Shown here: positions 52,589 through 62,117 of the stretch, one piece after another | Numbering within the stretch: the stretch's first letter is position 1 | Layout: each line of letters starts with the position of its first letter | Origin: Halorussus lipolyticus | GTDB taxonomy: Archaea > Halobacteriota > Halobacteria > Halobacteriales > Haladaptataceae | NCBI RefSeq assembly: GCF_029338375.1 | Contig: NZ_CP119804.1 | Coordinates: 310,001 to 374,000 of the forward strand | Reading direction: 5' to 3' | Length of the DNA: 64,000 nt | The notes under the pieces: model-generated | Databases searched by the model: none | Told to the model about the DNA's origin: nothing | The model's input: the letters and a program-made list of their open reading frames with translations, nothing else | Position numbers and translations under genes: made by a program

Positions 52589-54070
52589 ATGGCACGCGAC
52601 AAGACGGCACGCGAACGCGACGAACGACGAGCGGTAGACCGGCGGTCCTTCTTGGGAGTCGCCGGAGCAGGGGCCGCCGCGGCACTCGGCCTCGGTTCGA
52701 TGGCGAGTCAGACGGCGAACGCGGCGGACTACCGGACAGTCACGGTTCCCGCAGGCGAGACCCGGACGTTCAACGTCGGGAGCGGCGAGACGCTCGAAAA
52801 CCTCCTCATCGACATGACCGCCGACGGCGCGTCGGCCAAAATCTACGCCAACGGCGATGGCTGGACGGTCCGGAACGTCGCCTTCAAAGGTAACCACCCC
52901 GGCGGCCACTACCTGTTCACGCCCGCAGTCTCGAAGGGTGGCACCGCCACAGTCGAAAACCTCTACATGGGCGACGGACAGACGGAGGGCACCGGCAAGG
53001 GCGGCATCTGGGTCATCGGTCCGGACCACTACGGCACGCTCAACTTCCGGAACGTCAACATCCAGCACTTCATCGACAACGGCCTGTACGGGACCGACCC
53101 CGGCTACGACTACGCCGGAGCGCACGGCGGCGTCGTCAACGTCTACGACAGTTTCTTCAACAGCAACAACATCTCGAACATCCGGGTCGGGTCCCGCGAC
53201 GGTCGGACCTGCCACGTCGAGAACTGTGTCGTGCGCACGGGGTCCACTCGGGCCTGCGGCGTCGGGTGTTCCAGCCCCGGCGCGAAGAACTCCCGCGGCG
53301 TCTGGGCGTGGTGGGGTCCGGTCGAAGTGAGAGACTCCGACATCGAAGGCCCCGCGGTCGAACAGGACAGTCGCGCGGGCGACCCGACTATCTCCTCGAC
53401 CAACACTCGCTGGGGGTCGAACGCCAACGCGGACCGCGTTCCGGCCGGGGTCCCCATGACGGCCGAGGAGGCCGCCAGTGGCTCCTCCAGCGCGTCCAGC
53501 GGCGGTAGCTCCGGGTCCGAAACCACCGAACCCGACGCCGAGGGCACCGTCTTGGAACTCGTCGCAGGTGCGAACACCTCCAACGCCTCCTACGAGTTCA
53601 CGGTCGAAGGGAGCGTCCAGAAGCGGACCTCGGGCGACGTGGGGTCCGAGGCCAACGACAGCGTATCGAACAACGGCGACGGCACGGTGACGGTTTCGGG
53701 CGTCTCGGGCAACGGCTACGGCGACTCCTACCTCGTGAACGGCGACTTCCTCTCGATGACCCTCGACGAGAGCAAGTGGGCGCTCACCTACGGCGGCAAT
53801 CAGGTCGACGTGGACGACCTCGTTCTGCCGAACCGGTTGGTCATCGACGGGACCGACACGCCCCGTCAGTCCAGCGAGTACACCGTGGAGTTCAGCGGGA
53901 AGGCCCGCAAGAGCGCCGCGCTCGGGTCGGTCAACGCGAACGACGAAATCGCGGACGGACAGATTTCGGGCCGGGTCATCGGCGGCACGGACGGCTACCG
54001 GTTCTCGGGCGAAATCACCGGCTTCCGACTCGACGGTCCCGCGACGGTCCGCGTCGAGGACAGTTCCTAA
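52589..54070 (+). CDS. Tat-exported right-handed beta-helix protein with C-terminal sugar-binding-like module
   Basis: A 493-residue secreted protein. The Tat signal is DRRSFLGVAGAGAAAALG, ending near TANAAD. Residues about 50-290 form repeats typical of pectate-lyase-like beta-helices (NVNIQHFIDNGLYG, NNISNIRVGSRDG, RDSDIEGPAV). A Ser/Gly linker (about 293-312) leads to a C-terminal beta domain (VLELVAGANTSNASYEF) common on haloarchaeal extracellular proteins. A polysaccharide lyase or surface-binding role is plausible; catalytic residues cannot be assigned by eye. Confidence 0.8.
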   Translation: MARDKTARERDERRAVDRRSFLGVAGAGAAAALGLGSMASQTANAADYRTVTVPAGETRTFNVGSGETLENLLIDMTADGASAKIYANGDGWTVRNVAFKGNHPGGHYLFTPAVSKGGTATVENLYMGDGQTEGTGKGGIWVIGPDHYGTLNFRNVNIQHFIDNGLYGTDPGYDYAGAHGGVVNVYDSFFNSNNISNIRVGSRDGRTCHVENCVVRTGSTRACGVGCSSPGAKNSRGVWAWWGPVEVRDSDIEGPAVEQDSRAGDPTISSTNTRWGSNANADRVPAGVPMTAEEAASGSSSASSGGSSGSETTEPDAEGTVLELVAGANTSNASYEFTVEGSVQKRTSGDVGSEANDSVSNNGDGTVTVSGVSGNGYGDSYLVNGDFLSMTLDESKWALTYGGNQVDVDDLVLPNRLVIDGTDTPRQSSEYTVEFSGKARKSAALGSVNANDEIADGQISGRVIGGTDGYRFSGEITGFRLDGPATVRVEDSS

Positions 54071-54222
54071 TCCGATTTTTTACAAAACAGTCTCCTCTTC
54101 GGTATCGTTCGGTAGGAAGAACCGCCCAAAGCAGTGGTCTCGGGTTGCTAGCCCGGAAGGAACCGTTACAGGTTGCGTAACGGTCGCGTCTTGCGACGCA
54201 CCCGAAACGAGTCAACGAGCTT

Positions 54223-54230
54223 GTATAAAA
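54223..54230 (+). promoter_or_regulatory. strong TATA box without an evident gene
   Basis: GTATAAAA is one of the best TATA matches in the window, yet the next gene starts 183 bases later at 54413. It would start a transcript near 54256, giving either a long leader for the DUF354 gene or a small RNA. The 342-base gap also has a hairpin GTCGCGTCTTGCGAC near 54184. Confidence 0.45.
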
Positions 54231-54412
54231 CTTTCTTCGGTAGCGCCGGGGTCGCCGACAGGAGTTGTCTACTCGGCGTTCAACCGGGACTTATCTGGCG
54301 GGCGCGAGGTCAGCGGTCGCGTACTCGTCGGCGTCGAATCTGGTGTCGGGGCCTGAACCCGGCGAACGCGGCGTAGAACAATACTCGGCGCAAAGCGATA
54401 TGTGGCAGAGAC

Positions 54413-55507
54413 ATGAACTACCTGTTCTTCACGAACACCCCGGCCCACGTCCACCTCTATCGGAACGCAGTCGCGGAACTGCAGGCCCGAGGCCACGACG
54501 CGCTCCTGCTTGCTCGGGACTACGGATGCACCATCGACCTGCTGGAGTACTACGACCTGCCACACGTCGTCTACGGTGAACTGGCGACCAGCAAGTACTC
54601 GCTGGCCCGCCAACTCCCGAGCCACTACTACACTATCGTCCGGAAGACCCGCGAGTACGACCCGGACAAGATTTTCGGGGTGGGTGCCTACGCCGCCCAC
54701 GCCGGAGCGGTGACGGACACCCCAGTCGTCCTCATCACCGACTCGGAGAACACCCACCTCGACCACGCCATCTCGCGGCCCTTCGCCGACGCCTACCTGA
54801 CGCCCCACACCTTCGACAAGGACCTCGGGGAGAAACACCACGTCTTCGAGGGGTTCAAAGAGTGCGCCTATCTCCACCCTGACGAGTACGTCCCGCAGAC
54901 CGACATCCGGGAGCAGTTGGGTGTCGGCGCAAACGAGGAGTACGCCATCGTCCGCCTCAATGCCTTCGGGTCCCACCACGACGTGGGACAGGGCGGGTTC
55001 ACCCCAGAGAAGCGACGGGAGCTAATCGAGGACCTCTCCGGCGAGGCCACCGTCTTCGTCTCCGACGAGGGCGGGGAGATGGACTTTGCGGACCTCCCGG
55101 CCCGGCCCTTCGACCTGCACCCGGCGCTCCTGCACGACGCGCTCTCGGAGGCGTCCCTGCTGGTCGCCGACACCCAGACGATGGTGACCGAGGCGGCCCT
55201 GCTCGGGACGCCCGCGATTCGGTCGAACTCCTTCGTGGGCGATGGCGACATGGGCAACTTCGAGGAACTCGAACGCGCGGGCCTCATCTACAACATTCGG
55301 GAGTTCGAACCGGTCGTGGAGACCGCTCGGGGCCTGCTGGCCGAGGAGGGCGTCGCCGACGAGTGGGCGCGAAAGCGCAGGGAGTTCATGGCCGACAAAG
55401 TGAACCTGACTGACCTCGTGGTCGAGGTGGCGACCGACCCGGCGATGCTCAAGTCGCTCCCGACCAAGCGAACCCACGAGCGAATGGCCGGCAGTGCGAC
55501 GGTCTGA
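54413..55507 (+). CDS. DUF354 family protein (glycosyltransferase-like)
   Basis: A 364-residue protein of the DUF354 family, which has the GT-B two-domain fold of UDP-GlcNAc epimerase and MurG relatives. The start MNYLFFTNTPAHVHLYRNAV and the stretch DTQTMVTEAALLGTPAIRSN (the nucleotide-sugar-binding region) are typical. The reaction is unknown; a role in surface polysaccharide or nucleotide-sugar processing is inferred. A GT2 gene lies downstream on the other strand. Confidence 0.87.
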   Translation: MNYLFFTNTPAHVHLYRNAVAELQARGHDALLLARDYGCTIDLLEYYDLPHVVYGELATSKYSLARQLPSHYYTIVRKTREYDPDKIFGVGAYAAHAGAVTDTPVVLITDSENTHLDHAISRPFADAYLTPHTFDKDLGEKHHVFEGFKECAYLHPDEYVPQTDIREQLGVGANEEYAIVRLNAFGSHHDVGQGGFTPEKRRELIEDLSGEATVFVSDEGGEMDFADLPARPFDLHPALLHDALSEASLLVADTQTMVTEAALLGTPAIRSNSFVGDGDMGNFEELERAGLIYNIREFEPVVETARGLLAEEGVADEWARKRREFMADKVNLTDLVVEVATDPAMLKSLPTKRTHERMAGSATV

Positions 55508-55621
55508 GGCGCTGAATATCGATTTCTCGGTGACTCTTTCGGTGGTGGTTTCGGCGGGTTCTCCTCGGCCAGCGAACGCTCGGCCGAAAAACCGACAGCG
55601 AAAACCCGACTGACCAACCAC

Positions 55622-55756
55622 CGTGGGGTGGATGAAGGGGCCGCCCGGTCGCGCCGCAGGCTTGGTCGTCTCCGGCGGCCCTATTCGCAGGCCGGGCGGT
55701 GCTGAGAGGCCTGCGAATATCCGGCGGAGCGACCGCGACCGGGTGGGGGCTTCAAG
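55622..55756 (+). repeat. dispersed hairpin repeat family 1, copy D
   Basis: This starts GTGGGGTGGATGAAGGGG and ends GGGGGCTTC. The outer helix is GAAG/CTTC, GGG/GGG loop, then CCGCCCGGTCGCG/CGCGACCGGGTGG with one G-T pair. The inner helix ATTCGCAGGCC/GGCCTGCGAAT has 11 perfect pairs. Degenerate 26-base units precede it (about 55570-55621). The 381-base gap holds no gene. Confidence 0.85.
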
Positions 55757-55888
55757 AAACGTTCAGGTCTTCGGTTACTGGCGAGTCGATAGCAAGTGAG
55801 TGAAGCTTTTCGACACCGCTACCCCTCCAAGCCTGAGGAAAAGATGCCAATCGAACACCGAAATCCCCGAATATGCCGAGTCGAAATC

Positions 55889-56923
55889 CTACGCGCCCTC
55901 GACCCCCTCCGTGACCTGCATCTCCAGTCCCTCGTTGTTCGCTCGGTCGAGCGACATCGCCACTCCGAGCAGAACCACGCTCCCGACCAGCACCGCCCCG
56001 AACGCACCCAAACCGGCGACTACCCCCACGAGGAGCGACGCGACCAGTCCGACCGCGCCGAGGACATACCCCGCAACGGTCGGCCACGCCTCGAACTCGG
56101 CCAACTGGGTCCGGAGTCGATAGGCGAAGTTCGAGAGCAGAAGCCACGACACCTTCGGGATGAAGGTGTGGTATTCGATGGTACTCTCCTCGTCGCCGTA
56201 CACCGCCGGGGTGGCCACGTCGGCGACTTGCATCCCGTGGCAGTTGAGGCGCACGAGGAGTTCGTTGGCGAAGCCGTAATCGTCGTAGAGGCTGTCGATG
56301 TCGATGCGGTCGAGCGCGCGGCCCGAAATCGCGGTATAGCCGTTCTGGGGGTCACCGGTGTTCCAATAGCCGCTGGAAATTTTGGTGAGGAAAGATAGCA
56401 TCCAGTTGCCGACCAGTCTGAATCTGGGCATATCTTCGCGGAACGCCGGGGAGAGCAGGCGGTTGCCCTTGGCGTAGTCGGCCCCGTGCTCCACGATGGG
56501 GTCGATGAGTCGCGCCAGCAGGCCGGGGTCCATCTGGCCGTCGCCGGCCATGACCGCGGTCACGTCCACGTCGTCCTCGCGGGCGTGGCGATAGCCGGTC
56601 TTGATGGCCCCGCCGACGCCCTGATTCGTCGCGTGGCGAATCGGCACGACGCGCTCTGCGGACGCCAGTCCACCGTCGGCCAGTTTCGGTTCGGTCTCGA
56701 TTCGACGGGACCGTCCGGAGTCCTCGCTGTCGCCGGTTTTGGGGCCGGTGCTGTTGACTCGCTCGGCGTGGTCCCGTATCTCCTGCCACGTGTCGTCGGT
56801 CGAACAGTCGTCCACCACGTAAACCCGGTCCACGAAGTCCGGCACGGTGTCGATGACCTCGCCGACGAACCCCTGTTCGTTGTACGCCGGTACGACGACG
56901 CCGACTGTGTTGCCGTTATACAT
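55889..56923 (-). CDS. family 2 glycosyltransferase with C-terminal membrane anchor
   Basis: A 344-residue GT2 enzyme of the dolichyl-phosphate sugar synthase type. The GT-A core has VVVPAYNEQGFVGEVI, YVVDDCSTDDTW, the metal motif AVMAGDGQMDPGLL and NTGDPQNGYTAISGRAL. An unusual polar insert (about 68-100) separates the first two blocks. Two hydrophobic helices near the C-terminus (about 282-325) anchor it. It probably loads a sugar onto a lipid carrier for surface glycans. Confidence 0.9.
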   Translation of the reverse strand: MYNGNTVGVVVPAYNEQGFVGEVIDTVPDFVDRVYVVDDCSTDDTWQEIRDHAERVNSTGPKTGDSEDSGRSRRIETEPKLADGGLASAERVVPIRHATNQGVGGAIKTGYRHAREDDVDVTAVMAGDGQMDPGLLARLIDPIVEHGADYAKGNRLLSPAFREDMPRFRLVGNWMLSFLTKISSGYWNTGDPQNGYTAISGRALDRIDIDSLYDDYGFANELLVRLNCHGMQVADVATPAVYGDEESTIEYHTFIPKVSWLLLSNFAYRLRTQLAEFEAWPTVAGYVLGAVGLVASLLVGVVAGLGAFGAVLVGSVVLLGVAMSLDRANNEGLEMQVTEGVEGA

Positions 56924-57283
56924 TGTTCGAGGGTTGGTATCGACGTGGCGGCACAACGTCCGGACACGTCGGTTTACCCGTTGGTTCCGGCGATTCGGCC
57001 TTTGTTATACGCTCGCTGTCGAATCGGGCGAGACGAGCGTCCTCGCGCAAGGTCGGCCGTCTCCTCGACAGGCGTCCGCTGTCGGGCGAGTACACGCGCC
57101 CAATCGAGGACGCAAGCGGCGTGTACGACGCCGGGAATCACCTGCCGGGGTCGTCTCGCACCGCCTGTCCCGAGGACACGCGGCGGTTGATGCGACGATA
57201 CGACCAACTTAGCATTTGTTTCCCAATTGTAATTCAGTCTTTGAACGGGCCGAAACCTCGGCCGGACGAGCGACGGATAGCCG

Positions 57284-57291
57284 AATTTAAG
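57284..57291 (+). promoter_or_regulatory. TATA box for the M42 peptidase gene
   Basis: AATTTAAG lies 25-32 bases before the ATG at 57316. It identifies that ATG as the start although an open frame extends upstream. The 392-base gap between the divergent GT2 and M42 genes shows no other feature. Confidence 0.5.
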
Positions 57292-57315
57292 CCGGTCGGT
57301 GCGCCAGATTTTCGC

Positions 57316-58356
57316 ATGGATTTCGATTTCGACTTGTTGGCCGAGTTGACCGAGACCAGCGGGGTGCCGGGATACGAGGACCGAGTGCGCGAACTCGTCC
57401 GCGAGGAGTTCACGGGGGTCGCCGACTCGGTTCACACCGACGCGATGGGCAACGTCGTGGGGACAGTCGAAGGAACCAGCGACTACGAAGTCGTCGTCGC
57501 CGCACACATGGACGAAATCGGCTTCATGATTCGCAACGTCACCGACGAGGGCTTCCTCCAAATCGACACCCTCGGCGGGTGGGACCCGGACGTGCTTCGC
57601 GCCCAGCGCGTGACCGTCCACGCCGACGACGAGGACCTCACGGGCGTCATCGGTTCGGTCCCGACCCACGTCAAGGACGACGACGACGAGTTCGCGGTCG
57701 AGGACGTGTACATCGACCTCGGACTGCCCGCCGAAGCAGTCGAGGAGCGCGTCGCGGTCGGTGACCTCGTGAGCATGGACCAGACCACCGTCGAGATGGG
57801 CGACCAGATTACCGGCAAGGCGTTAGACGACCGGGTGTGTCTGTTCGCCATGCTCGAATCCGCGAAGCGCATCTCGGACCCCGACGTGACCATCCACTTC
57901 TGCGCCACGGTGCAGGAAGAACTCGGCGTCCGGGGCGCGCCCGCGCTCGGCGTGGATTTGGACCCGGACCTCGCAGTCGCGCTCGACGTGACTGTCGCCA
58001 ACGACCTCCCGTCGGTCAAAGACGAGGGCGACTACGTGACCGAACTCGGCGAGGGCGCGGCGATAAAGCTCAAAGACTCCAGCGTGGTCACGACCCCGAA
58101 GGTCCACCGCCGGATGCGCTCGGTCGCCGAGGACCGCGGCGTCGAACACCAGATGGAGGTCCTGCCCTCGGGTGCGACCGACACCTCGGGGTTCCAGAAC
58201 ACCCACGGCGCGAAACCGGTGGGCGCGATTTCGATTCCGACCCGGTACCTCCACACCGTCACCGAGACAGTCCACCGAGACGACGTGTCGGCGACCATCG
58301 ACCTCCTGACCGCCTTCCTCGAAACCGAGACCGGCGACCACGACTACAGCCTTTGA
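57316..58356 (+). CDS. M42 family metallo-aminopeptidase
   Basis: A 346-residue M42 (TET-type aminopeptidase/endoglucanase-like) protein. Metal and catalytic residues are in VVAAHMDEIGFM (His and Asp), GKALDDRVCLF, VQEELGVRG (catalytic Glu pair), ALDVT and the late PTRYLHTVTE histidine. Such enzymes form dodecameric shells that trim short peptides in the cytoplasm. No signal peptide is present. Confidence 0.92.
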   Translation: MDFDFDLLAELTETSGVPGYEDRVRELVREEFTGVADSVHTDAMGNVVGTVEGTSDYEVVVAAHMDEIGFMIRNVTDEGFLQIDTLGGWDPDVLRAQRVTVHADDEDLTGVIGSVPTHVKDDDDEFAVEDVYIDLGLPAEAVEERVAVGDLVSMDQTTVEMGDQITGKALDDRVCLFAMLESAKRISDPDVTIHFCATVQEELGVRGAPALGVDLDPDLAVALDVTVANDLPSVKDEGDYVTELGEGAAIKLKDSSVVTTPKVHRRMRSVAEDRGVEHQMEVLPSGATDTSGFQNTHGAKPVGAISIPTRYLHTVTETVHRDDVSATIDLLTAFLETETGDHDYSL

Positions 58357-58403
58357 GTCCGTCCGCCGGAAGTTTTACGCCGTGTTCGTCCGAAACCGCG
58401 GGC

Positions 58404-58934
58404 GTGGATAGCGTCGAACTCAGCACCGTCGTCTACGTGCCGCCCGAGGAGGCCTACGACTTCCTCGTCGATTTTCCGGGGTACGCCAACTACTCCGAGC
58501 ATCTCAAACAGGTCGAGCGTCACGGCGAGGGCGGTCCCGGAACGGAGTACGACATCCACCTGCGCTGGTGGAAACTCAACTACGTCGTCCGGTCGGAAGT
58601 GACCGACTTCGAACCCCACGAGCGCATCGGGTGGCGAATCACCAAGGACCTACACGCCCACGGCGAGTGGCGCGTCGAACACGTCCCCGACGAGGCCCCG
58701 CCCGACCGCGAGACGGCCTCTCGGATTCGCCTCGTCATCGAGTTCGACGCCGACTCGGTGAGTTCCGACATGCTCGACCTGCCCCGACTGGTCTCGCTCG
58801 ACTGGGTTATCGGCAAAATCAAACCGCTAGTGCTGAACGAGGGCGAGCGCGTGGTGGCCCGAATCGTGGAGGACCTCGAAGGCCAGCCCCGAGACGTAGA
58901 TTTGACGCTCCACGAGTCGCCCGACACGGTGTAG
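58404..58934 (+). CDS. SRPBCC/polyketide cyclase-type protein
   Basis: A 176-residue START-like (SRPBCC) protein from a GTG start. VDSVELSTVVYVPPEEAYDFLVDFPGYANYSEHL-type opening blocks (VVYVPPEEAYDFL, DFPGYANYSEHLKQV) and the YVVRSEVTDFEPHERIGW strand match the coenzyme Q-binding/cyclase group. It likely binds a hydrophobic ligand. It follows the M42 gene by about 47 bases on the same strand. Confidence 0.82.
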   Translation: MDSVELSTVVYVPPEEAYDFLVDFPGYANYSEHLKQVERHGEGGPGTEYDIHLRWWKLNYVVRSEVTDFEPHERIGWRITKDLHAHGEWRVEHVPDEAPPDRETASRIRLVIEFDADSVSSDMLDLPRLVSLDWVIGKIKPLVLNEGERVVARIVEDLEGQPRDVDLTLHESPDTV

Positions 58935-58994
58935 TCTGACGGTCCGAAGGCTCTCCGAAGCCAAGCGGGAAACGCGAAAAACCGACGCTGAGCG

Positions 58995-59558
58995 TTACTC
59001 TGCCTGTCCGTAGTCGCCGCCGTACTTCATGAAGAAGTAGGCCAGACCGAGCGTGAACACCAGCGCGGCCGTCGTGGCGATGCCGAGCGTCTTGGCACTG
59101 GACGGAATCGCGGGGCCGCCACCGCCGCCACCGCCCGCGTCCGGCGTGACCGTAATGGACCCGACCATCCCGGCCGTCTTGTGGGGCTGGCAGAAGTACT
59201 CGAAGGTGCCCTCCGTCTCGAAGGTGTAACTGTACTCGTGGCCCGTGTCGTAGGTCTTGCTCGCGCCGCCCTCGGTCCCCTGCCAGTCCGCGCCGTCGGG
59301 TTGGCCATCGGGGACGATGTTGTGGTTGTCTGACTCCCAGACGAAGTTGACCGTCGTGCCCGGCGTGATTTCGAGGTCGGCGGGTTCGAACACCAGACTC
59401 CCACCGGGACCGACGATGACCTCTTTGGCACCGCCACCGCCGCCTTCTTGTTCGCTCTCGGCCGCCGCGGTTCCCGCCGCGCCCGCAGTCGCGGCCGCGC
59501 CCGTGGCGGTCCGAAGGAATCCGCGCCGCGTGACCGACTCGCTTCCTTCCATGCTCAT
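58995..59558 (-). CDS. Tat-exported membrane-anchored blue-copper protein (halocyanin-like)
   Basis: A 187-residue protein. The Tat signal is TRRGFLRTATGAAATAGAAG. A Gly-rich linker follows, then a plastocyanin-like domain with all type 1 copper ligands: His in ESDNHNIVPDG, and Cys, His, Met in FEYFCQPHKTAGM. A second Gly-rich linker and one C-terminal helix (TLGIATTAALVFTLGLAYFF) anchor it. It probably carries electrons to or from membrane complexes. The ATG at 59558 is chosen from the TATA spacing; ATG 59552 is possible. Confidence 0.9.
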   Translation of the reverse strand: MSMEGSESVTRRGFLRTATGAAATAGAAGTAAAESEQEGGGGGAKEVIVGPGGSLVFEPADLEITPGTTVNFVWESDNHNIVPDGQPDGADWQGTEGGASKTYDTGHEYSYTFETEGTFEYFCQPHKTAGMVGSITVTPDAGGGGGGGPAIPSSAKTLGIATTAALVFTLGLAYFFMKYGGDYGQAE

Positions 59559-59582
59559 GCGCGAGGCTAGCGGCGGTGGGTA

Positions 59583-59591
59583 CTGAATACT
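59583..59591 (-). promoter_or_regulatory. TATA box for the blue-copper protein gene
   Basis: On the minus strand AGTATTCAG lies 25-33 bases before the ATG at 59558, so that ATG is probably leaderless. Confidence 0.45.
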
Positions 59592-59805
59592 TTCGATACG
59601 CCCTTTCGCTCCGGGCGAGACCACCGCGGCCTCGCGTATCCCACGCGCGCAAAGTACTATAGTATAGTTCGCTGTGACAGCCTCCCTCGGTGTGGTGTCC
59701 TCCTCGCGGTGGCGTCGCCCGGCGAACCGCCACGGCCGCAGATTCCCGTGGGAGCGGCTGTCACGCCCGCCAGCGACGGTCCGAGGAGTCGCGTTGCTTC
59801 GACGG

Positions 59806-59962
59806 GTTTAAGTTCCGGATGACCTTCTTTCTGGAACGAGACAGGCCTGTACTGTCTGGTGCCATACCATCGCGGACCGCCGTTTTGGCGACCCCGACGG
59901 TGTCGGCAGACAGTAACCTGTTTCACTGACCCGTAGGAGCGTCCTGCGTACTACGGAGGTGA
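59806..59962 (+). promoter_or_regulatory. promoter and long leader of the uL1-uL10-P1 operon
   Basis: GTTTAAG (59806-59812) would start transcription near 59835, leaving about 130 bases of leader. The leader contains a small hairpin AGACAG/CTGTCT (about 59838-59858) and a strong ribosome-binding site GGAGGTGA (59955-59962) five bases before the ATG. Long leaders here are known in archaea as sites where L1 binds its own mRNA; the L1 site itself is not proven by eye. Confidence 0.5.
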
Positions 59963-59965
59963 ACA

Positions 59966-60604
59966 ATGGCAGATCAGGAGATAGAGCAAGCAGTCTCTCG
60001 CGCACTCGAGGATGCACCTGAGCGGAACTTCCGCGAAACGGTGGACCTCGCAGTCAACCTGCGCGACCTAGATTTGAACGAACCGTCGAACCGCGTAGAC
60101 GAAAGTATCGTCCTCCCGTCCGGTACCGGACAGGAGACGAAGATTGTCGTGTTCGCGGAGGGCGAAACCGCCCTTCGCGCCGAAGACGTTGCCGACGAGG
60201 TTTTCGACAGCGACGACCTCGAAGACCTCGGCGACGACGACGACGAGGCCAAAGACCTCGCGGACGAGACCGACTTCTTCATCGCCGAAGCGGCGCTGAT
60301 GCAAGACATCGGTCGGTACCTCGGTACCATCCTCGGCCCGCGCGGTAAGATGCCCGAACCGCTCCAGCCCGACGACGACGTCGTCGAGACCGTCCAGCGG
60401 ATGAAGAATACGGTCCAGCTACGGAGTGGCGACCGACGCACTTTCCACACCCGCGTCGGGGCAGAGGACATGGACGCGGAGGAAATCGCCGACAACATCG
60501 ACGTGATTCTCCGCCGACTCCACTCGAATCTCGAAAAAGGCCCGCTGAACATCGACAACGTCTTCGTGAAGACGACGATGGGACCGGCCGTGGAGGTGGC
60601 CTAA
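59966..60604 (+). CDS. rpl1: ribosomal protein uL1
   Basis: A 212-residue uL1 protein of the mobile L1 stalk. It has the archaeal N-terminus ([22 protein letters not shown]), the loop [15 protein letters not shown] and the end [14 protein letters not shown]. It binds 23S rRNA and, in several archaea, represses its own operon. It is followed by uL10 after one base. Confidence 0.96.
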   Translation: MADQEIEQAVSRALEDAPERNFRETVDLAVNLRDLDLNEPSNRVDESIVLPSGTGQETKIVVFAEGETALRAEDVADEVFDSDDLEDLGDDDDEAKDLADETDFFIAEAALMQDIGRYLGTILGPRGKMPEPLQPDDDVVETVQRMKNTVQLRSGDRRTFHTRVGAEDMDAEEIADNIDVILRRLHSNLEKGPLNIDNVFVKTTMGPAVEVA

Positions 60605-60605
60605 G

Positions 60606-61646
60606 ATGTCGGCCGAGCGTAAGACCGAGACCATCCCCCAATGGAAACAGGAGGAGGTCGACGACATCGCCGACCTCATCGAGAGCTACAGCAGTGTCGG
60701 CATCGTCAACGTGACGGGCATCCCGTCGCGCCAGCTTCAGACGATGCGGCGCAACCTTCACGGGAGCGCCGAACTCCGCATCAGCCGGAACACGCTACTG
60801 GTCCGCGCCCTCGAACAAGTGAACGAGGGCGTCGAGGACCTTACCCAGTACGTCTCCGGCGAAGTCGGACTCATCGGCACGAACGACAACCCCTTCGGGC
60901 TGTACAAACAGCTCGAAGCCTCCAAGAGTCCCGCGCCCATCGGCGCGGGCGAAGTCGCGCCCAACGACATCGTCATCCCCGAGGGTGACACGGGCGTCGA
61001 CCCCGGTCCGTTCGTGGGCGAACTCCAGTCCATCGGTGCGGCGGCCCGCATCATGGAAGGGTCCATCCACGTCACCGAGGACAGCGTTATCGCCGAGGAG
61101 GGCGAGGAAGTGTCCGAGGAAGCGGCCAACGTCCTCGCGGAACTCGGCATCGAGCCGAAGGAAGTGGGACTGGACCTGCGCGGCGTCTACTCCGACGGCG
61201 TCCTGTTCGAGTCCGAGGAGTTGGAAATCGACGTCGAGGAGTACCGCGCGGACATCGAGTCTGCGGCGGCCCGCGCCCGCAACCTCTCGGTCAACGCGGT
61301 CTACCCGACCGCCCAGACCACGCCGACCCTCATCCAGAAGGCCGAGGGCGAGGCCAAGAGCCTCGGTCTGCAGGCCGAAGTCGAGAGTCCGGACGTCGTG
61401 CCGGACCTCGTGAGCAAGGCGGACGGACAGGTTCGTGCGCTTGCTGGACAGATCGACGACGAGGACGCCCTCCCCGAGGAGCTTCGTGACGTAGAGGCTC
61501 CCGCCGCGGGCGGCTCCTCCGAGGACGAATCGACCGACGAAGAAACCGAATCCGAAGCCGACGAGAGCGAGGCCGACGACGCCGACGACGAGGAAGACGA
61601 CGACGGCGACGACGGCGGAGACGCTCTCGGCGCGATGTTCGGATAA
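60606..61646 (+). CDS. rpl10: ribosomal protein uL10 (P0)
   Basis: A 346-residue archaeal P0. The N-terminal rRNA-binding domain has [16 protein letters not shown] and [20 protein letters not shown] middle domain and a C-terminal helical spine that holds P1 dimers follow, then a long run of Asp/Glu ending GDALGAMFG for factor binding. It forms the ribosomal stalk base with P1 encoded next. Confidence 0.96.
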   Translation: MSAERKTETIPQWKQEEVDDIADLIESYSSVGIVNVTGIPSRQLQTMRRNLHGSAELRISRNTLLVRALEQVNEGVEDLTQYVSGEVGLIGTNDNPFGLYKQLEASKSPAPIGAGEVAPNDIVIPEGDTGVDPGPFVGELQSIGAAARIMEGSIHVTEDSVIAEEGEEVSEEAANVLAELGIEPKEVGLDLRGVYSDGVLFESEELEIDVEEYRADIESAAARARNLSVNAVYPTAQTTPTLIQKAEGEAKSLGLQAEVESPDVVPDLVSKADGQVRALAGQIDDEDALPEELRDVEAPAAGGSSEDESTDEETESEADESEADDADDEEDDDGDDGGDALGAMFG

Positions 61647-61670
61647 CCAACCACCCCCAAACTACTAACC

Positions 61671-62015
61671 ATGGAATACGTTTACGCTGCACTCATCCTG
61701 AACGAATCGGGCGAAGAAATCAACGAAGACAACCTCACCAACGTACTCGACGCCGCCGGCGTCGATGTCGAGGAGTCCCGCGTCAAGGCGCTCGTCGCCG
61801 CGCTGGAAGACGTCGACATCGACGAGGCCGTCGAGCAGGCCGCGGCCGTGCCCGCTGGCGGAGCCGCCGCCGGCGGTGCCGCCGCAGAGGGCGGTGCCGA
61901 CGAGGAGTCCGCCGACGAGGACGAGTCCGCCGACGAGGAAGAGGAAGCGGCCGAAGAAGAGGACGACGGCGACGACGAGGCCGACGGCGAGGGTCTCGGC
62001 GAACTCTTCGGTTAA
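61671..62015 (+). CDS. rpl12: ribosomal protein P1 (archaeal L12)
   Basis: A 114-residue stalk protein. It begins [20 protein letters not shown], has an Ala/Gly-rich hinge ([16 protein letters not shown]) and an acidic tail ending GEGLGELFG, the peptide that recruits elongation factors. It is the last gene of the uL1-uL10-P1 operon; uL11 is not adjacent. Confidence 0.97.
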   Translation: MEYVYAALILNESGEEINEDNLTNVLDAAGVDVEESRVKALVAALEDVDIDEAVEQAAAVPAGGAAAGGAAAEGGADEESADEDESADEEEEAAEEEDDGDDEADGEGLGELFG

Positions 62016-62038
62016 ATCCGTCCCACCCCAGAACTGGA

Positions 62039-62049
62039 TTCTTTCTTTC
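62039..62049 (+). terminator. T-rich tract after rpl12
   Basis: TTCTTTCTTTC lies 24 bases after the stop of the ribosomal operon, as expected for a haloarchaeal terminator. An AT-rich hairpin CAAATAT/ATATTTG (62085-62104) follows and may reinforce it. Confidence 0.45.
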
Positions 62050-62083
62050 GCGCGCTATCGGGTAGCTGTGCGCTTATCACCGG

Positions 62084-62117
62084 ACAAATATTGAAATATA
62101 TTTGTTTTACAAATATT
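62084..62117. repeat. AT-rich hairpin and direct repeat
   Basis: CAAATAT-N6-ATATTTG (62085-62104) forms a 7-base hairpin, and ACAAATATT occurs twice 25 bases apart (62084-62092, 62109-62117). It stands out in the GC-rich context. It could be a terminator or a protein-binding site. Confidence 0.45.

Noticed and set aside
54265-54579. 104-codon plus-strand frame after the orphan TATA box
   Set aside because: It overlaps the DUF354 gene in another frame, and its composition is that of a shadow.
56956-57315. Open frame extending the M42 peptidase upstream by 131 codons
   Set aside because: A TATA box at 57284 and the normal M42 N-terminus place the start at 57316; the extension lacks acidic coding composition.
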